Below are positions 30,060 through 38,248 of a stretch of DNA of 64,000 bases, one piece after another; the first letter of the stretch is position 1; each line of letters opens with the position of its first letter. The DNA lies in NCBI RefSeq assembly GCF_016786325.1, contig NZ_JADWYU010000140.1:1-64000 (forward strand), written 5' to 3'. Origin of the DNA: Frankia nepalensis (GTDB lineage: Bacteria; Actinomycetota; Actinomycetes; Frankiales; Frankiaceae). Under the pieces are notes generated by a model, which saw nothing but the letters and a program-made list of their open reading frames with translations, had not been told where the DNA came from and searched no databases. Position numbers and translations under genes: made by a program.

Positions 30060-30896
30060 ATGGCCAGGATCCAATCAACCAACCCGGTGTTCACGCGGAT
30101 GCGATCGGCGGCGCCGCGGCGTGACGAGGCGACCTGGCCGCCGTCCGCGCAGGGCGCGCCGCCCGGGTATGGCCAGCCCGGGTACGGCCAGCCGGGCTTC
30201 GGGCAGCCGCCGGACTCGTGGAGCCCGGCGAACCGGCAGCCCGGCCTGACCATCGACGACGTCGTCGTCCACACCCTCGGGCTGTTCGGCATCGCGGGAG
30301 TCGGCGGGGCGGCCGGATGGCTGCTGCTGCCGAGCTCGCCCGGGCTCGTCCTGGGCGCCGGCATCGCGGCCCTCCTGCTGAGCCTGTTCATCGGCTTCAC
30401 CGGCCGGATCAACCCGCCACTGGTGATCGTGTTCGCGGTGCTCGCGGGCATCGGCGCGGGCGGCGCCTCCCGGCAGTACGAGTCGCTCTACTCGGGGATC
30501 ATCGCGCAGGCGCTTCTCGGCACCGCCGTGATCTTCGTGACGATGCTGATCGCCTATCGCAGCCGGCGCATCAGGGCGACGCCGCGGATGGCCCGGGTCG
30601 TCGGCGGGGTGCTGCTCACGGTCATCGCCCTCACCCTGGTCGACCTGGTCCTGCGCCTTACCAGCGCCGGCCAGCTGCCGGTGATGAACGACGCGACGCC
30701 GCTCGGCATCCTGTTCAGCGTCGTGGTATTGATCTTCGCCAGCCTGCAGTTCATCCTCGACTTCGACTACATCGAGCAGGCGATCGCGGCCAGGGCGCCT
30801 CGGGCGGAGGCCTGGCGAGCCGCATACGGCCTGCTCGTCGGCTTCCTCTGGGTCTACCTGGAGATGCTGCGTCTCCTGTCCAAGCTGCGCCGCTAG
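30060..30896 (+). CDS. Bax inhibitor-1/YccA-like integral membrane protein
   Basis: ATG 30060 (MARIQSTNPVFTRM) is favoured: AAGGGGAG lies 11-12 bases upstream and actinobacterial homologues begin with an SNPVL-type motif. The 278-residue protein has a Gly/Tyr/Pro/Gln-rich cytosolic head with three GYGQPG-type repeats, then seven hydrophobic helices, ending FILDFDYIEQAIAARAPRAEAWRAAYGLLVGFLWVYLEMLRLL. The acidic DFDYIE turn and the EW/EAWRAA loop match the C-terminal part of the actinobacterial Bax1-I branch. Members may act as pH-sensitive calcium leak channels; the physiological role here is unknown. The gene appears monocistronic. Confidence 0.88.
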   Translation: MARIQSTNPVFTRMRSAAPRRDEATWPPSAQGAPPGYGQPGYGQPGFGQPPDSWSPANRQPGLTIDDVVVHTLGLFGIAGVGGAAGWLLLPSSPGLVLGAGIAALLLSLFIGFTGRINPPLVIVFAVLAGIGAGGASRQYESLYSGIIAQALLGTAVIFVTMLIAYRSRRIRATPRMARVVGGVLLTVIALTLVDLVLRLTSAGQLPVMNDATPLGILFSVVVLIFASLQFILDFDYIEQAIAARAPRAEAWRAAYGLLVGFLWVYLEMLRLLSKLRR

Positions 30897-30969
30897 GCCG
30901 GCGCAAGGGGCATGCGCCGATGGGCGCCCCGAGCGCCCATCGGCGCCGCCTGAGGGCTGGCGCTGGTGG

Positions 30970-31380
30970 TCAGCCTGAGCGGGAGGGGCCCGCGGACTCG
31001 ATGGTCACCCGGATCAGGCAGCGCTGGTCGCGGACCATCGCGGCGCGGTAGTCGTCCCAGTCCGGGTGTTCGCCGGAGATACCGCGGTAGTAGGCGATTA
31101 GGCCGTCCATAGCGGCCGGAAGCTCGACGATGTCGGCTTGGCCGCTGATCTGCGCCCAGGCGCCGAAGAAGCCATCGTTGAGGACGCAAAGCTCCACCGC
31201 CGGGTCGCGCTGGATGTTGCGCACCTTGTAGGCGGTGAGCCGGCTGCTGATGATGATCAGGCCGTCGTCGGCGACGCCGACGGTGACCGGTGACAGTTGC
31301 GGCCCGCCGTCCCGGCGACGGGTCGCGAGCACGGCTCGATGGTTCTCCCGGACGAACTCGCGTGCGGCATCGGCATCCAT
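30970..31380 (-). CDS. PPOX-class F420-dependent oxidoreductase-like protein
   Basis: A 136-residue split-barrel protein beginning MDADAAREFVRENHRAVLATRRRDGGPQLSPVTVGV, a typical N-terminus of the pyridoxamine-phosphate-oxidase-like / flavin or deazaflavin reductase families of actinobacteria. SRLTAYKVRNIQRDPAVELCVLND supplies the cofactor-phosphate contacts (Lys, Arg), and the C-terminus has HPDWDDYRAAMVRDQRCLIRVTIE. Such proteins bind F420, FMN or heme; which is used here cannot be told. It converges with the Bax-inhibitor-like gene. No clear operon partner is seen. Confidence 0.85.
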   Translation of the reverse strand: MDADAAREFVRENHRAVLATRRRDGGPQLSPVTVGVADDGLIIISSRLTAYKVRNIQRDPAVELCVLNDGFFGAWAQISGQADIVELPAAMDGLIAYYRGISGEHPDWDDYRAAMVRDQRCLIRVTIESAGPSRSG

Positions 31381-31759
31381 GTCGCCATTCTCGCGCGGTG
31401 GTCCCCGTGATCCCGCGGGCCAGCAGGTCGTTGACGAGTCCTCGGGTAGTCGGCCTCGACGAGATCTTTGGCGGTCATGTGCGTGAACGTCAGACGAAGC
31501 CGTGGCGATCGGGGATGGTTGCGATCGCTGGCCGGAATCAGGGCGGTGGTGGAACGACGACCCACAGGCCGAGGCTCGGCCGGGCGCCCGGGCGAGTCAC
31601 CGGGAGACCCGGGTTCACCGGGGAACCGGGCTTACCGGGAGATCGCGCTCACCGGGGGTCGTGCCGGTGCGCGGGAGCGGGGCGGTTCCCGGCATTGAGC
31701 CGGGCGGGCCGTCGAGGCCGTCAGCGCGTCGGCCTCGACAGCCCGCGACGGCGGCTCGG
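31381..31759. other. Spacer with CACCGGG-rich composition
   Basis: Between the PPOX gene and the DUF4287 gene no credible gene is present. Around 31600-31660 the sequence has several CACCGGG/ACCGGGA copies at irregular spacing. The left 100 bases should contain the promoter of the PPOX gene. Confidence 0.35.
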
Positions 31760-31996
31760 TCAGACCCGGATCGCGCGACGGCGCAGGTCGGACTCGTGGA
31801 CGAGGGCGGCGGCGTAGCGGTGCGGGATGTTGTACTCGTCGCGCAGCCAGTTGACGCGCTCCGGGAACCGCAGCAGGCCTGGGCCATCCTCGATACGCGC
31901 GAGCCAGTGGGATAGATCGTGGCCGGTGACCTTGGGAAGGCGCTCGATGAGAATCTGGTGAGTCTGCTGGGTCTGGACGGAGCGGTACTGAGACAT
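31760..31996 (-). CDS. DUF4287 small protein
   Basis: ATG 31996 has AGGAGG five bases upstream, fixing a 78-residue product. The sequence MSQYRSVQTQQTHQILIERLPKVTGHDLSHWLARIEDGPGLLRFPERVNWLRDEYNIPHRYAAALVHESDLRRR matches DUF4287, a short domain often fused to DUF5655 that forms a helical bundle and is found in many actinobacteria. Function unknown. The longer frame to 32317 overlaps the divergent gene at 32105 and is not used. A bidirectional promoter of about 100 bases separates the two. Confidence 0.88.
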   Translation of the reverse strand: MSQYRSVQTQQTHQILIERLPKVTGHDLSHWLARIEDGPGLLRFPERVNWLRDEYNIPHRYAAALVHESDLRRRAIRV

Positions 31997-32104
31997 GCGC
32001 GCCTCCTGAGCTGAACCAGTCGTCAACGGACCATGAATGGAGGGTGCATCACGCCGCACGGGAGGGCAAGACCCAGAGCCGTCCTCGTCAGGTAACCTGC
32101 CCGG

Positions 32105-32491
32105 ATGTCGGAATCGGTCCCCGGTCTGACCCGCGAGATCAACCGTCTGCTCCACCGGCTCCGGAGCTGGAGCGGGCCGGCCTGGGGGGTCAGCACCGCC
32201 GCCGGACCGAACCGCGCCGAAAGGACCACGGTGTTGGCTCACGAGCTGGCCCGGCTGGGCCACGCGGCCGGCTCGGGCGCTCCCGACGGCGCCCTCCCGC
32301 CGCCGCTCGCCCCGCATGGCCTCGCCGACCAGGTCGCCGTCCTCGCCGACGAACTGGTCGGCCTGCTGGCGGCCGGCGATCTCGCTCCAGCCCGGCGGGC
32401 GGCGTTGTTGGCCGAGGCCCAGGGGGCGGTGACCGCCGCGCGGGCCGACCTCGACGGCCCAGGATTCGGCTTCGGCGGGCCCAGCCGCTAA
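32105..32491 (+). CDS. Hypothetical helical protein
   Basis: ATG 32105 gives 128 residues of mostly helical, Leu/Ala-rich sequence (LTREINRLLHRLRSW, TTVLAHELARLGHAAG, LADQVAVLADELVGLLAAGDLAPARRAALLAEAQGAVTAARADL). No domain is recognised and there are no Cys or transmembrane segments. Divergent from the DUF4287 gene and convergent with the SGNH gene, it appears to be a single-gene unit. Composition and codon pattern (third-position GC) are those of a real gene. Confidence 0.65.
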   Translation: MSESVPGLTREINRLLHRLRSWSGPAWGVSTAAGPNRAERTTVLAHELARLGHAAGSGAPDGALPPPLAPHGLADQVAVLADELVGLLAAGDLAPARRAALLAEAQGAVTAARADLDGPGFGFGGPSR

Positions 32492-32504
32492 CTGGGACGG
32501 TTCG

Positions 32505-33710
32505 TCACCCGGCCTGCCTGGGTATCGGTGACTCGAGGCTGAAGTCGGCCGCGAGCGCGGCGAGGATGGGCGCGGCGGCTAGTCGGGCGCCGTCCAGGGT
32601 GAGGTGCACGCCGTCGCGGGTTCTCGCCTGGACGGTGTGGCCGGCGGGATCGCGCAGGTAGTCGCTGTAGCGCCCGTGATCCGACAGCGCGGGCGCGAGG
32701 TCGAGGAACCGGGCTCCCGGCACCTGGCGCGCCGCGTCCGCGACGGCGCCGTTGAGCTGGCGGAAGAATCCGTCGAGCCGGTCGGAGCGGGCCGGAGGCA
32801 GGCTGGTCCAGTACACCCGGCGCGTGCCGCCGTCGGTCCAGATCCGCAGCAGGACGAGGGCCCGCCTGCGGTACTCGTCGAGCCAGCCGGCCGACCCCGC
32901 CGGCAGGACCGCGCCGGCCGGCAGGGTGATGCCCTGGCCGTCGTTGGCCCCGAGGGCGACCACGACGGCCTCCGGATCCTCCTGGTCGAGCTGGTCGTGG
33001 GCGTGGCTCGCCCAGTCGAAGAAGTCCGGCCTCACCAGGCCGGTGCCGAACCGGGTGTCGGTCGTGGCGCGCACCGTCCGCGGCGCCGTGTTGACGATCC
33101 TCGGGCCGAGGGACTCGGTGAGCGAGTCACCGGTGACCAGGACCCGCAGCGGATCGCCCGCGGTCGGGATCCGGGGCGGGACCGGCGCCGGCGCTGTCGG
33201 CGCGCCACCGGAGATGGTCCCGCCAGGACCGGAGCCGGTCGCCGACGCCTCACGGCTCGCGGCCGTCGCGAGCTCGGAGTGGCTGTCCGCGCGGTCGTGC
33301 CCGAACAGCGCGGCGAGCCGCTCGCCCGGCCGGTCCAGGCCCAGCGGGCGGGTGACCCGGTCGAGCGGGCGGGCCACCGCCAGGACCGTGTCCCTCGTCC
33401 GGCCGGGCGGCATCCCCTCCCCGGCGTGCACCGCGGCGGGCGTCCGCAGCAGAGCGAGGACACCCAGCGACAACGTGACCAGCGCGAACGCGCGCCGGGC
33501 CGAGACCACCCCGGCGTGGCCGGGTGAGCGGTCGTCCGCCGGTGGTGTCCGGGGCGACGGGACCGGCCGGGTGTCCTGCCCCGGCCGCGCCGCGTGGGCG
33601 TCGGTGGTCGTCGCCAGATCGCCGCCCGGCCTGGCTGGCGCCCCGTCCGCCTGCGTCTCCACGGACCACGAGCCTGCCACGCCCATACGCATCGTCTGCA
33701 TCAACGACAC
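32505..33710 (-). CDS. Membrane-anchored SGNH/GDSL hydrolase
   Basis: A 401-residue protein. After about 70 Pro/Arg-rich residues, one transmembrane segment (RAFALVTLSLGVLALL) places the rest outside. The SGNH domain starts near residue 185: VLVTGDSLTESLG (block I Ser), later VVVALGANDGQG (block III Asn) and RDGVHLTLDGARL (block V Asp and His). It lies about 200 bases downstream of an MBOAT acyltransferase on the same strand, like AlgJ/AlgX or PatB partners of AlgI/PatA, so it probably takes acyl groups moved across the membrane and puts them on or removes them from an extracellular glycan. The start could be later (MRMGV). Confidence 0.87.
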   Translation of the reverse strand: MSLMQTMRMGVAGSWSVETQADGAPARPGGDLATTTDAHAARPGQDTRPVPSPRTPPADDRSPGHAGVVSARRAFALVTLSLGVLALLRTPAAVHAGEGMPPGRTRDTVLAVARPLDRVTRPLGLDRPGERLAALFGHDRADSHSELATAASREASATGSGPGGTISGGAPTAPAPVPPRIPTAGDPLRVLVTGDSLTESLGPRIVNTAPRTVRATTDTRFGTGLVRPDFFDWASHAHDQLDQEDPEAVVVALGANDGQGITLPAGAVLPAGSAGWLDEYRRRALVLLRIWTDGGTRRVYWTSLPPARSDRLDGFFRQLNGAVADAARQVPGARFLDLAPALSDHGRYSDYLRDPAGHTVQARTRDGVHLTLDGARLAAAPILAALAADFSLESPIPRQAG

Positions 33711-33910
33711 GAAGAGTTATTTGACTTGTCGATCTAGTAGTGCGCCTGGCAGCGTTCGCCGGGCCAGGAAGCGCGCGACCGCCGGCATGATCGCCGAATG
33801 CCCGCGGAAACGGCTTGCCGGACAACCGGTCTCGCTGTTTCCGCGAGCGACCGGTGATCAACCGTCTCGCGCGCCGCTCCGAACCGGGGCGAACCAGCGC
33901 GGCGCCGGCA

Positions 33911-35680
33911 CTAGAAGCGAAAGTAGATGAAGGGGGCGACGTCCTGCTGGCCGACGAACGAGTACATCGCCAGCAGGAAGCCCACGACGCCAAGAACCTG
34001 CACGGGCAGCGTCAGCCGGTCGAAGGCGACCTGAGCCGCCGTCCACCAGCGCGCCGGCACGGCAGCGAGGCCGAGCCCCACCACGATGGCGGCGACAACG
34101 GTCGGCGTGACCAGCCCGATCGCGAAGCCGCCGGTCACCAACCGACGCATGATCTCGCCGGCGGTCGCCAGGTCGGGAGATCGAAACAGCACCCAGGCCC
34201 CGCAGACGACATGGAACGTGACGATCCGGCGCAGCCAGCGGCCGGTCGCGGTCGCCTCGGGGGAGTGCGCGGCCGGTCTGCCGACGGCGAGAGCGGACGT
34301 GCTCCCCACCGCGTCGACGGCCACGTCCCCGCGGCCCGTCCCCGCGGGCTCTCGAGCGACCACGGCGGCGAGCGCGGGTGCCGTGACCGGCGGGCTCGCC
34401 GGCGCGCGCTCCTCGCCGACGGAGCGTGGCGCCGGGATGGCGACGAGTCCAACGGCGGTCACTTCCGTCGGCACAGGTATCGCGGGTTCGCCGCGGCGGG
34501 GCCGATGGCGCCCACGCAACCTGACGGGCCACGGTCCGCGTGAGGCTTCGCCAGTGTCACGCGCGCCGTGGCTGTGCCGGCTGGGACGCCACGGTCCGCG
34601 TGAGGCTTCGCCAGTGTCACGCGCGCCGTGGCGGTGGGCCAGCGAGCGTTCGGCGGCCAGGCCCGCGCCGTGCACCGCGCCCCAGCAGACGAAAGTCCAG
34701 GCCGCGCCATGCCACAGCCCGCCGAGAACCATGGTGATCATCAGGTTCAGCTGGGTGCGTCGCGGGCCGCGCCGGGCGCCGCCGAGCGGGATGTAGACGT
34801 AGTCGCGCAGCCAGCGCGACAGTGTCAGGTGCCAGCGCCGCCAGAACTCCCGCAGGGAGGTGGCCGCGTAGGGCCGGTCGAAGTTGTCCGGGAAGCGGAA
34901 GCCCAGCAGCAGCGCGACCCCGATCGCGATGTCGGAGTACGCCGAGAAGTCGCAGTAGATCTGGACGGCGTAGGCGTAGATCGCGACGAGCACCTCGACG
35001 GAGGAGTGCTGCCCCGGGGAGTCGAAGACCGGGTCGACGAGCCGGCGGGCCAACAGATCGGCGAGCACCACCTTCTTGACCAGTCCGCCGCAGATCAGGA
35101 AGACGGCGCGGGTCGCCGGGACGGCCGACCGGTCGCGCGGGCTCGCGAGCTGGGGGATGAACTCCCGGGCCCGCACGATCGGTCCCGCCACCAGGTGGGG
35201 GAAGAACGCCTCGTAGACCGCGAAGTCGATCAGCTTCGCGGGCCGCGTGTCGCCGCGCCAGACGTCAATGACGTACGAGAGCGCCTGGAAGGTGAAAAAG
35301 GAGATTCCCACCGGCAGCGCGACCTGCAGCAGCGGCAGCGGCGCGCCGAGCCCGATGTCGTCGAGCATCCGGTCCACCGACAGCGCGAAGAACCCGTAGT
35401 ACTTGAACCAGCCCAGCAGACCCAGATCCGCGACGATGGCGATGATCAGGATCCTGCGGTCGCGGCGGCGTGCGATCGCGCAGGCCGCGGCCTGGTTGAC
35501 CAGCGTCGACGCGACCAGCAGCAGGACGAACCGGGGATCGGTGTATCCGTAGAAGACGTAGGACGCCGCGAGCATGAACGGCTTCCACAGGCGGGGCCGC
35601 GGCATCAGCCACCAGGAAACCGCCATGACGGCAAGGAAGAAGGCGGCGAACTCGATCGTCGGGAAGACCACGCGCCGCAC
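33911..35680 (-). CDS. MBOAT family O-acyltransferase (AlgI-like)
   Basis: A 589-residue polytopic protein. The N-terminal 350 residues match AlgI/DltB-type MBOATs: FPTIEFAAFFLAVMAVSWWLMP, YVFYGYTDPRFVLLL, LPVGISFFTFQALSYVIDVWRG, YCDFSAYSDIAIGVALLLGFRFPDNF, and LMITMVLGGLWHGAAWTFVCWGAVHG with the catalytic His. A loop of about 135 residues then interrupts the membrane part: it contains the 45-bp palindromic repeat twice (HGARDTGEASRGPW motif) and Pro/Ala/Val-rich filler, before the last helices (TFHVVCGAWVLFRSPDLATAGEIMRRL). The family moves acyl groups across the membrane onto glycans. The GTG start 35680 has weak GAGAG upstream. CTTACGTA lies 30 bases upstream of it. Confidence 0.9.
   Translation of the reverse strand: MRRVVFPTIEFAAFFLAVMAVSWWLMPRPRLWKPFMLAASYVFYGYTDPRFVLLLVASTLVNQAAACAIARRRDRRILIIAIVADLGLLGWFKYYGFFALSVDRMLDDIGLGAPLPLLQVALPVGISFFTFQALSYVIDVWRGDTRPAKLIDFAVYEAFFPHLVAGPIVRAREFIPQLASPRDRSAVPATRAVFLICGGLVKKVVLADLLARRLVDPVFDSPGQHSSVEVLVAIYAYAVQIYCDFSAYSDIAIGVALLLGFRFPDNFDRPYAATSLREFWRRWHLTLSRWLRDYVYIPLGGARRGPRRTQLNLMITMVLGGLWHGAAWTFVCWGAVHGAGLAAERSLAHRHGARDTGEASRGPWRPSRHSHGARDTGEASRGPWPVRLRGRHRPRRGEPAIPVPTEVTAVGLVAIPAPRSVGEERAPASPPVTAPALAAVVAREPAGTGRGDVAVDAVGSTSALAVGRPAAHSPEATATGRWLRRIVTFHVVCGAWVLFRSPDLATAGEIMRRLVTGGFAIGLVTPTVVAAIVVGLGLAAVPARWWTAAQVAFDRLTLPVQVLGVVGFLLAMYSFVGQQDVAPFIYFRF
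34528..34632. repeat. Two direct copies of a 45-bp palindromic element inside the MBOAT gene
   Basis: Copies at 34528-34572 and 34588-34632 are identical over 45 bases with a 60-base period. Each is a dyad: ends GCCACGG and CCGTGGC, inner CGCGTGA and TCACGCG, and a central GGCTTCGCC hairpin. This is REP-like architecture. The duplicated unit stays in frame and encodes HGARDTGEASRGPW in the cytosolic or extracellular linker of the acyltransferase. Confidence 0.85.
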
Positions 35681-36085
35681 CCGCTCTCGTCACCACCGGT
35701 GGCTGTCGATAGCTTACGTATTGTAACGTGACCGATGCGGATAGTGACGGAACGTCTCTCGGCTGGCTGACTGTGCCGCACGCCGCGGCCCCACTAGCCA
35801 GAACCTCCCCCCACGGATCACGGCGCGGCCCCGGCCTGGGACCAGTCCAGATCCCGGTCTCAAGAACGTGCCTGATCCAGACCGGCCGGGGCGCCCAGCG
35901 TCCCGACGGCGGAGCGGCGATGGTCGCCTCGGAGCGTCCGCGAGAACCCGGCCGTGATCCTGATCTCGGACCAGCATTGGCCCCGGACTTTGAGGTCTTG
36001 CCCGGTACCAGGGGGGTCGGGGCCCCCCGCCCCCCGACGGCGGAGCGGCGATGGTCGCCCCTAGGGCGACCTTGAGCCGACCGCC
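35681..36085. other. Spacer with 27-bp direct repeat and GC hairpin
   Basis: No gene is seen. A 27-base unit beginning CCCGACGGCGGAGCGGCGAT occurs at 35902-35928 and again at 36033-36059, 131 bases apart. GGGGGGTCGGGGCCCCCCG near 36011-36029 can fold back on itself. CTTACGTA at 35713-35720 resembles the motif upstream of the MerR gene. The MBOAT promoter should lie at the left end. Confidence 0.5.
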
Positions 36086-36550
36086 TTACATACCCGGCTT
36101 GACGACCATGAGGTAGACGATCGAGATCCAGCAGGCGGTGGTGATGAGCCCGGTGAGGGCCAGCCAGGGCAGGCGGCGCCGCGCGGCCATGCCGGTCTGT
36201 TCGATCTCGGCGACGGCGGTCGACACGCCGCCGGCGAGAATGGTCACGGTGAGCAGGGTCGCGATCGCCCAGAGGGCCATCGAGCTGGTGATCCAGCCGT
36301 CTCCGTAGCCCCGGATCTCGCCGAACGGACCGCGTGGGACGAGGAACAGGCCGAGGGCGACCACTCCGAGCGAGGCGACGGCGGCGATTCGGAGCAGCCA
36401 CGGCGCCGGCCGCAGGATGGGCAGCGCCCGGTGACCGACGAACGCCAGCGCGGGCAGGCAGAGTCCGGCGAAGGTAAGTGGGCTGATGACGAACAGGGCT
36501 CCGAGGACGTGCAGCGTCAATACCAGCCCGTATGGCCCACTGTGCGGCAT
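36086..36550 (-). CDS. Small integral membrane protein (DUF2269-like)
   Basis: ATG 36550 gives 154 residues with four hydrophobic helices: GLVLTLHVLGALFVISPLTFAGLCLPA, LLRIAAVASLGVVALGLFLVP, SSMALWAIATLLTVTILAGGV and LPWLALTGLITTACWISIVYLMVVKPGM. The pattern (LHVLGA at the start of helix 1, a Trp-containing loop, four helices) resembles DUF2269 proteins, whose function is unknown. No good ribosome binding site is seen; the upstream frame to 37015 encodes low-complexity Pro/Thr-rich sequence and is probably not translated. A near-perfect 17-bp dyad lies 120 bases upstream. Confidence 0.75.
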   Translation of the reverse strand: MPHSGPYGLVLTLHVLGALFVISPLTFAGLCLPALAFVGHRALPILRPAPWLLRIAAVASLGVVALGLFLVPRGPFGEIRGYGDGWITSSMALWAIATLLTVTILAGGVSTAVAEIEQTGMAARRRLPWLALTGLITTACWISIVYLMVVKPGM

Positions 36551-36671
36551 GCGGAGAGACGCTACCGACCGGCCGGAGGATCCGGCACGTGGGGCGCCCC
36601 GCTGGGTGGCCGGCCCCAGCCCCGCGCCGAACCTCCGGTGGCGCGCGTCCTGTCCGACATGGCGGGGAGTT

Positions 36672-36726
36672 CTGTCAGACATCAGCGGGCTGGCGACCCT
36701 CGTTTGGTGCCGCTGACGTCTGACAG
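36672..36726. promoter_or_regulatory. 17-bp inverted repeat upstream of small membrane gene
   Basis: CTGTCAGACATCAGCGG (36672-36688) and CCGCTGACGTCTGACAG (36710-36726) are inverted copies with a single mismatch, separated by 21 bases. A related half, CTGTCCGACATGGCGGGG, lies at about 36650-36667. Such a spaced dyad could be a dimeric regulator's operator or an RNA hairpin in the leader of the membrane gene. Confidence 0.5.
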
Positions 36727-36829
36727 GCTGCCCGGATCGGGGTGCGGGGGGTGGCGGCGGAGGGTGGGGTGAGGGGTGGCTGGCGCGGGTGGGGTGGCTC
36801 GGGCTGGGGGCGGTCGTATTGGGGTGGTT

Positions 36830-36858
36830 CCCCCCGAGGGGGGTCGCCTCTCGGGGGG
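36830..36858 (-). terminator. Hairpin behind the serine protease gene
   Basis: CCCCCCGAG (36830-36838) and CTCGGGGGG (36850-36858) form a perfect 9-bp stem with an 11-base loop, starting 11 bases after the protease stop (read on the minus strand). No U-tract follows. Confidence 0.6.
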
Positions 36859-36869
36859 TGTTGCTCGGG

Positions 36870-37928
36870 TTATGTGCCGATCGCGTGCTGGTACAGAGCC
36901 CGGATCTTGGGGCCGAAGCGGGTTCCGTAGATGACGTTTGGATCCACCATGTAGGAGTAGCTGACCACCGAGTCGACCACGCCGGTGCCGCCCTGCAGCC
37001 CGGCCAGCCAGACACCGCCGCTGGCGCCCGCGGTCATCGCGCAGGGCAGGCCGAGCGAGGAGCCTCCCAGCGGGTCGGCCGTGGGGGTGCCCGCGCAGGT
37101 CATCAGCGTGGTGCCGTTGAACGGCGGCAGCTTCGGGTAGCCAAAGACGGTCTGTGGCTGAGGGGCGAGGTCGAACCCGATGGGGAAGGCGCCGCCGACC
37201 GTGTCCCGCAGCGTCCGGCCGCCGAGGGGCCGGAACGTGGCGAAACCGGCGTCCTCGTCGAAGTCCTCGCGGTTGCCCCAGCCCGTGGTCACGGTCAGCC
37301 ACTGGGCGTGCCAGATCCCGTACGGCGCGGCGCCGTTCGCGTAGCCGGGGATGAAGACGATGTTGCTGGCGAACGAGCCACCCGCGCCACCGTTGCGCAG
37401 GCAGTGGCCAGCGGTGACGACGAGGTTGCCGTTCGGGCTGTCCACTACCGCTCCCGAGCAGGCCAGGTCGACGCCCTTGATCGTCGAGAACAGGGCGCCG
37501 TTGACCCGCGAGGCGAGGCCGCCGCCGTCGTAGGGCTGCACGGGGTTGCCCGCGAGCGGCGTCCGCCCGGGCGCGGCCGGCGCGGGAAGTGGCGGCTCGG
37601 GCGCGGGCGCGGCGGCCGAAGGCGCGCCCGGCGCCGTGCGGCGCAGCACGTCGGCGTCGAGCGCGCCGGCCAGGCGCTCCGGCGTCCAGTAGCGGGTGAG
37701 CTCGACGTCGGTCTGCCACTGATGATGCGACGCGACGCCGGCCTGGGCGGGCGGGGCCGCCTCGACCGCGGCCGCCTTGGCCGTCGCCGGGGCGGGCGCC
37801 GGGCCGGGGGTCGGGGCCGCCGACGGGGGCGGTTCCATCAGCACCAGCGCCAGGACGGCCGCCCCGACCGCTCCGAGCGCCGCGCGCCGTCGTCCCCGCC
37901 GCCAGCCGGGCCTGGGCCGGGCGCTCAC
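36870..37928 (-). CDS. Secreted trypsin-like serine protease
   Basis: GTG 37928 gives 352 residues beginning VSARPRPGWRRGRRRAALGAVGAAVLALVLMEPPPSAA, a twin-Arg-rich, Sec-like signal or anchor; a longer frame to 38192 is Arg/Pro-rich and unlikely. A Pro/Ala-rich region follows, then the chymotrypsin-fold domain: VVTAGHCLRNGG (catalytic His), DEDAGFATFRPL (Asp), and MTAGASGGVWLAG (Ser). The ASGGVW context is common in V8/glutamyl-endopeptidase-like actinobacterial proteases. Two Cys pairs (LACSGAVV...GHC and MTCAG...LPCAM) suggest disulfides outside the cell. Nothing around it identifies a substrate. Confidence 0.88.
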   Translation of the reverse strand: MSARPRPGWRRGRRRAALGAVGAAVLALVLMEPPPSAAPTPGPAPAPATAKAAAVEAAPPAQAGVASHHQWQTDVELTRYWTPERLAGALDADVLRRTAPGAPSAAAPAPEPPLPAPAAPGRTPLAGNPVQPYDGGGLASRVNGALFSTIKGVDLACSGAVVDSPNGNLVVTAGHCLRNGGAGGSFASNIVFIPGYANGAAPYGIWHAQWLTVTTGWGNREDFDEDAGFATFRPLGGRTLRDTVGGAFPIGFDLAPQPQTVFGYPKLPPFNGTTLMTCAGTPTADPLGGSSLGLPCAMTAGASGGVWLAGLQGGTGVVDSVVSYSYMVDPNVIYGTRFGPKIRALYQHAIGT

Positions 37929-38248
37929 GCGAGCATGGCGCCGGCCGGTCCTGGCCCGTCGCCGGGGCAGGCCTCGCTGGCCGCCGCGGCGGTGCCGGCC
38001 AGGACCGGGCTGGTGGTGCCCGCTCGCGCCCGCGTCATCGGGACAGGCCGGGATCTCTGGAGATCCAACCCCGATCTGTGAAGCCATGGGCGCGGACGGT
38101 AGCAGGGAGCGGAGGTTGCTCCGCCGCTTCGAGCGGGCTGGGCCAGCCTGGGCAGCGAGGTCAGTCTGGGCACTCGGGTTAGCGTTGGGCAATCTCCCGT
38201 CCTGGCCCGGGGCCGCTCCTGGACCCGGTCAGGTGGTCGTGAGCCCGG

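Noticed and set aside
36870-37928. Inactive protease because of ASGG instead of DSGG before the Ser
   Set aside because: ASGG-type serine contexts are common in V8-like actinobacterial proteases, and His and Asp are present.
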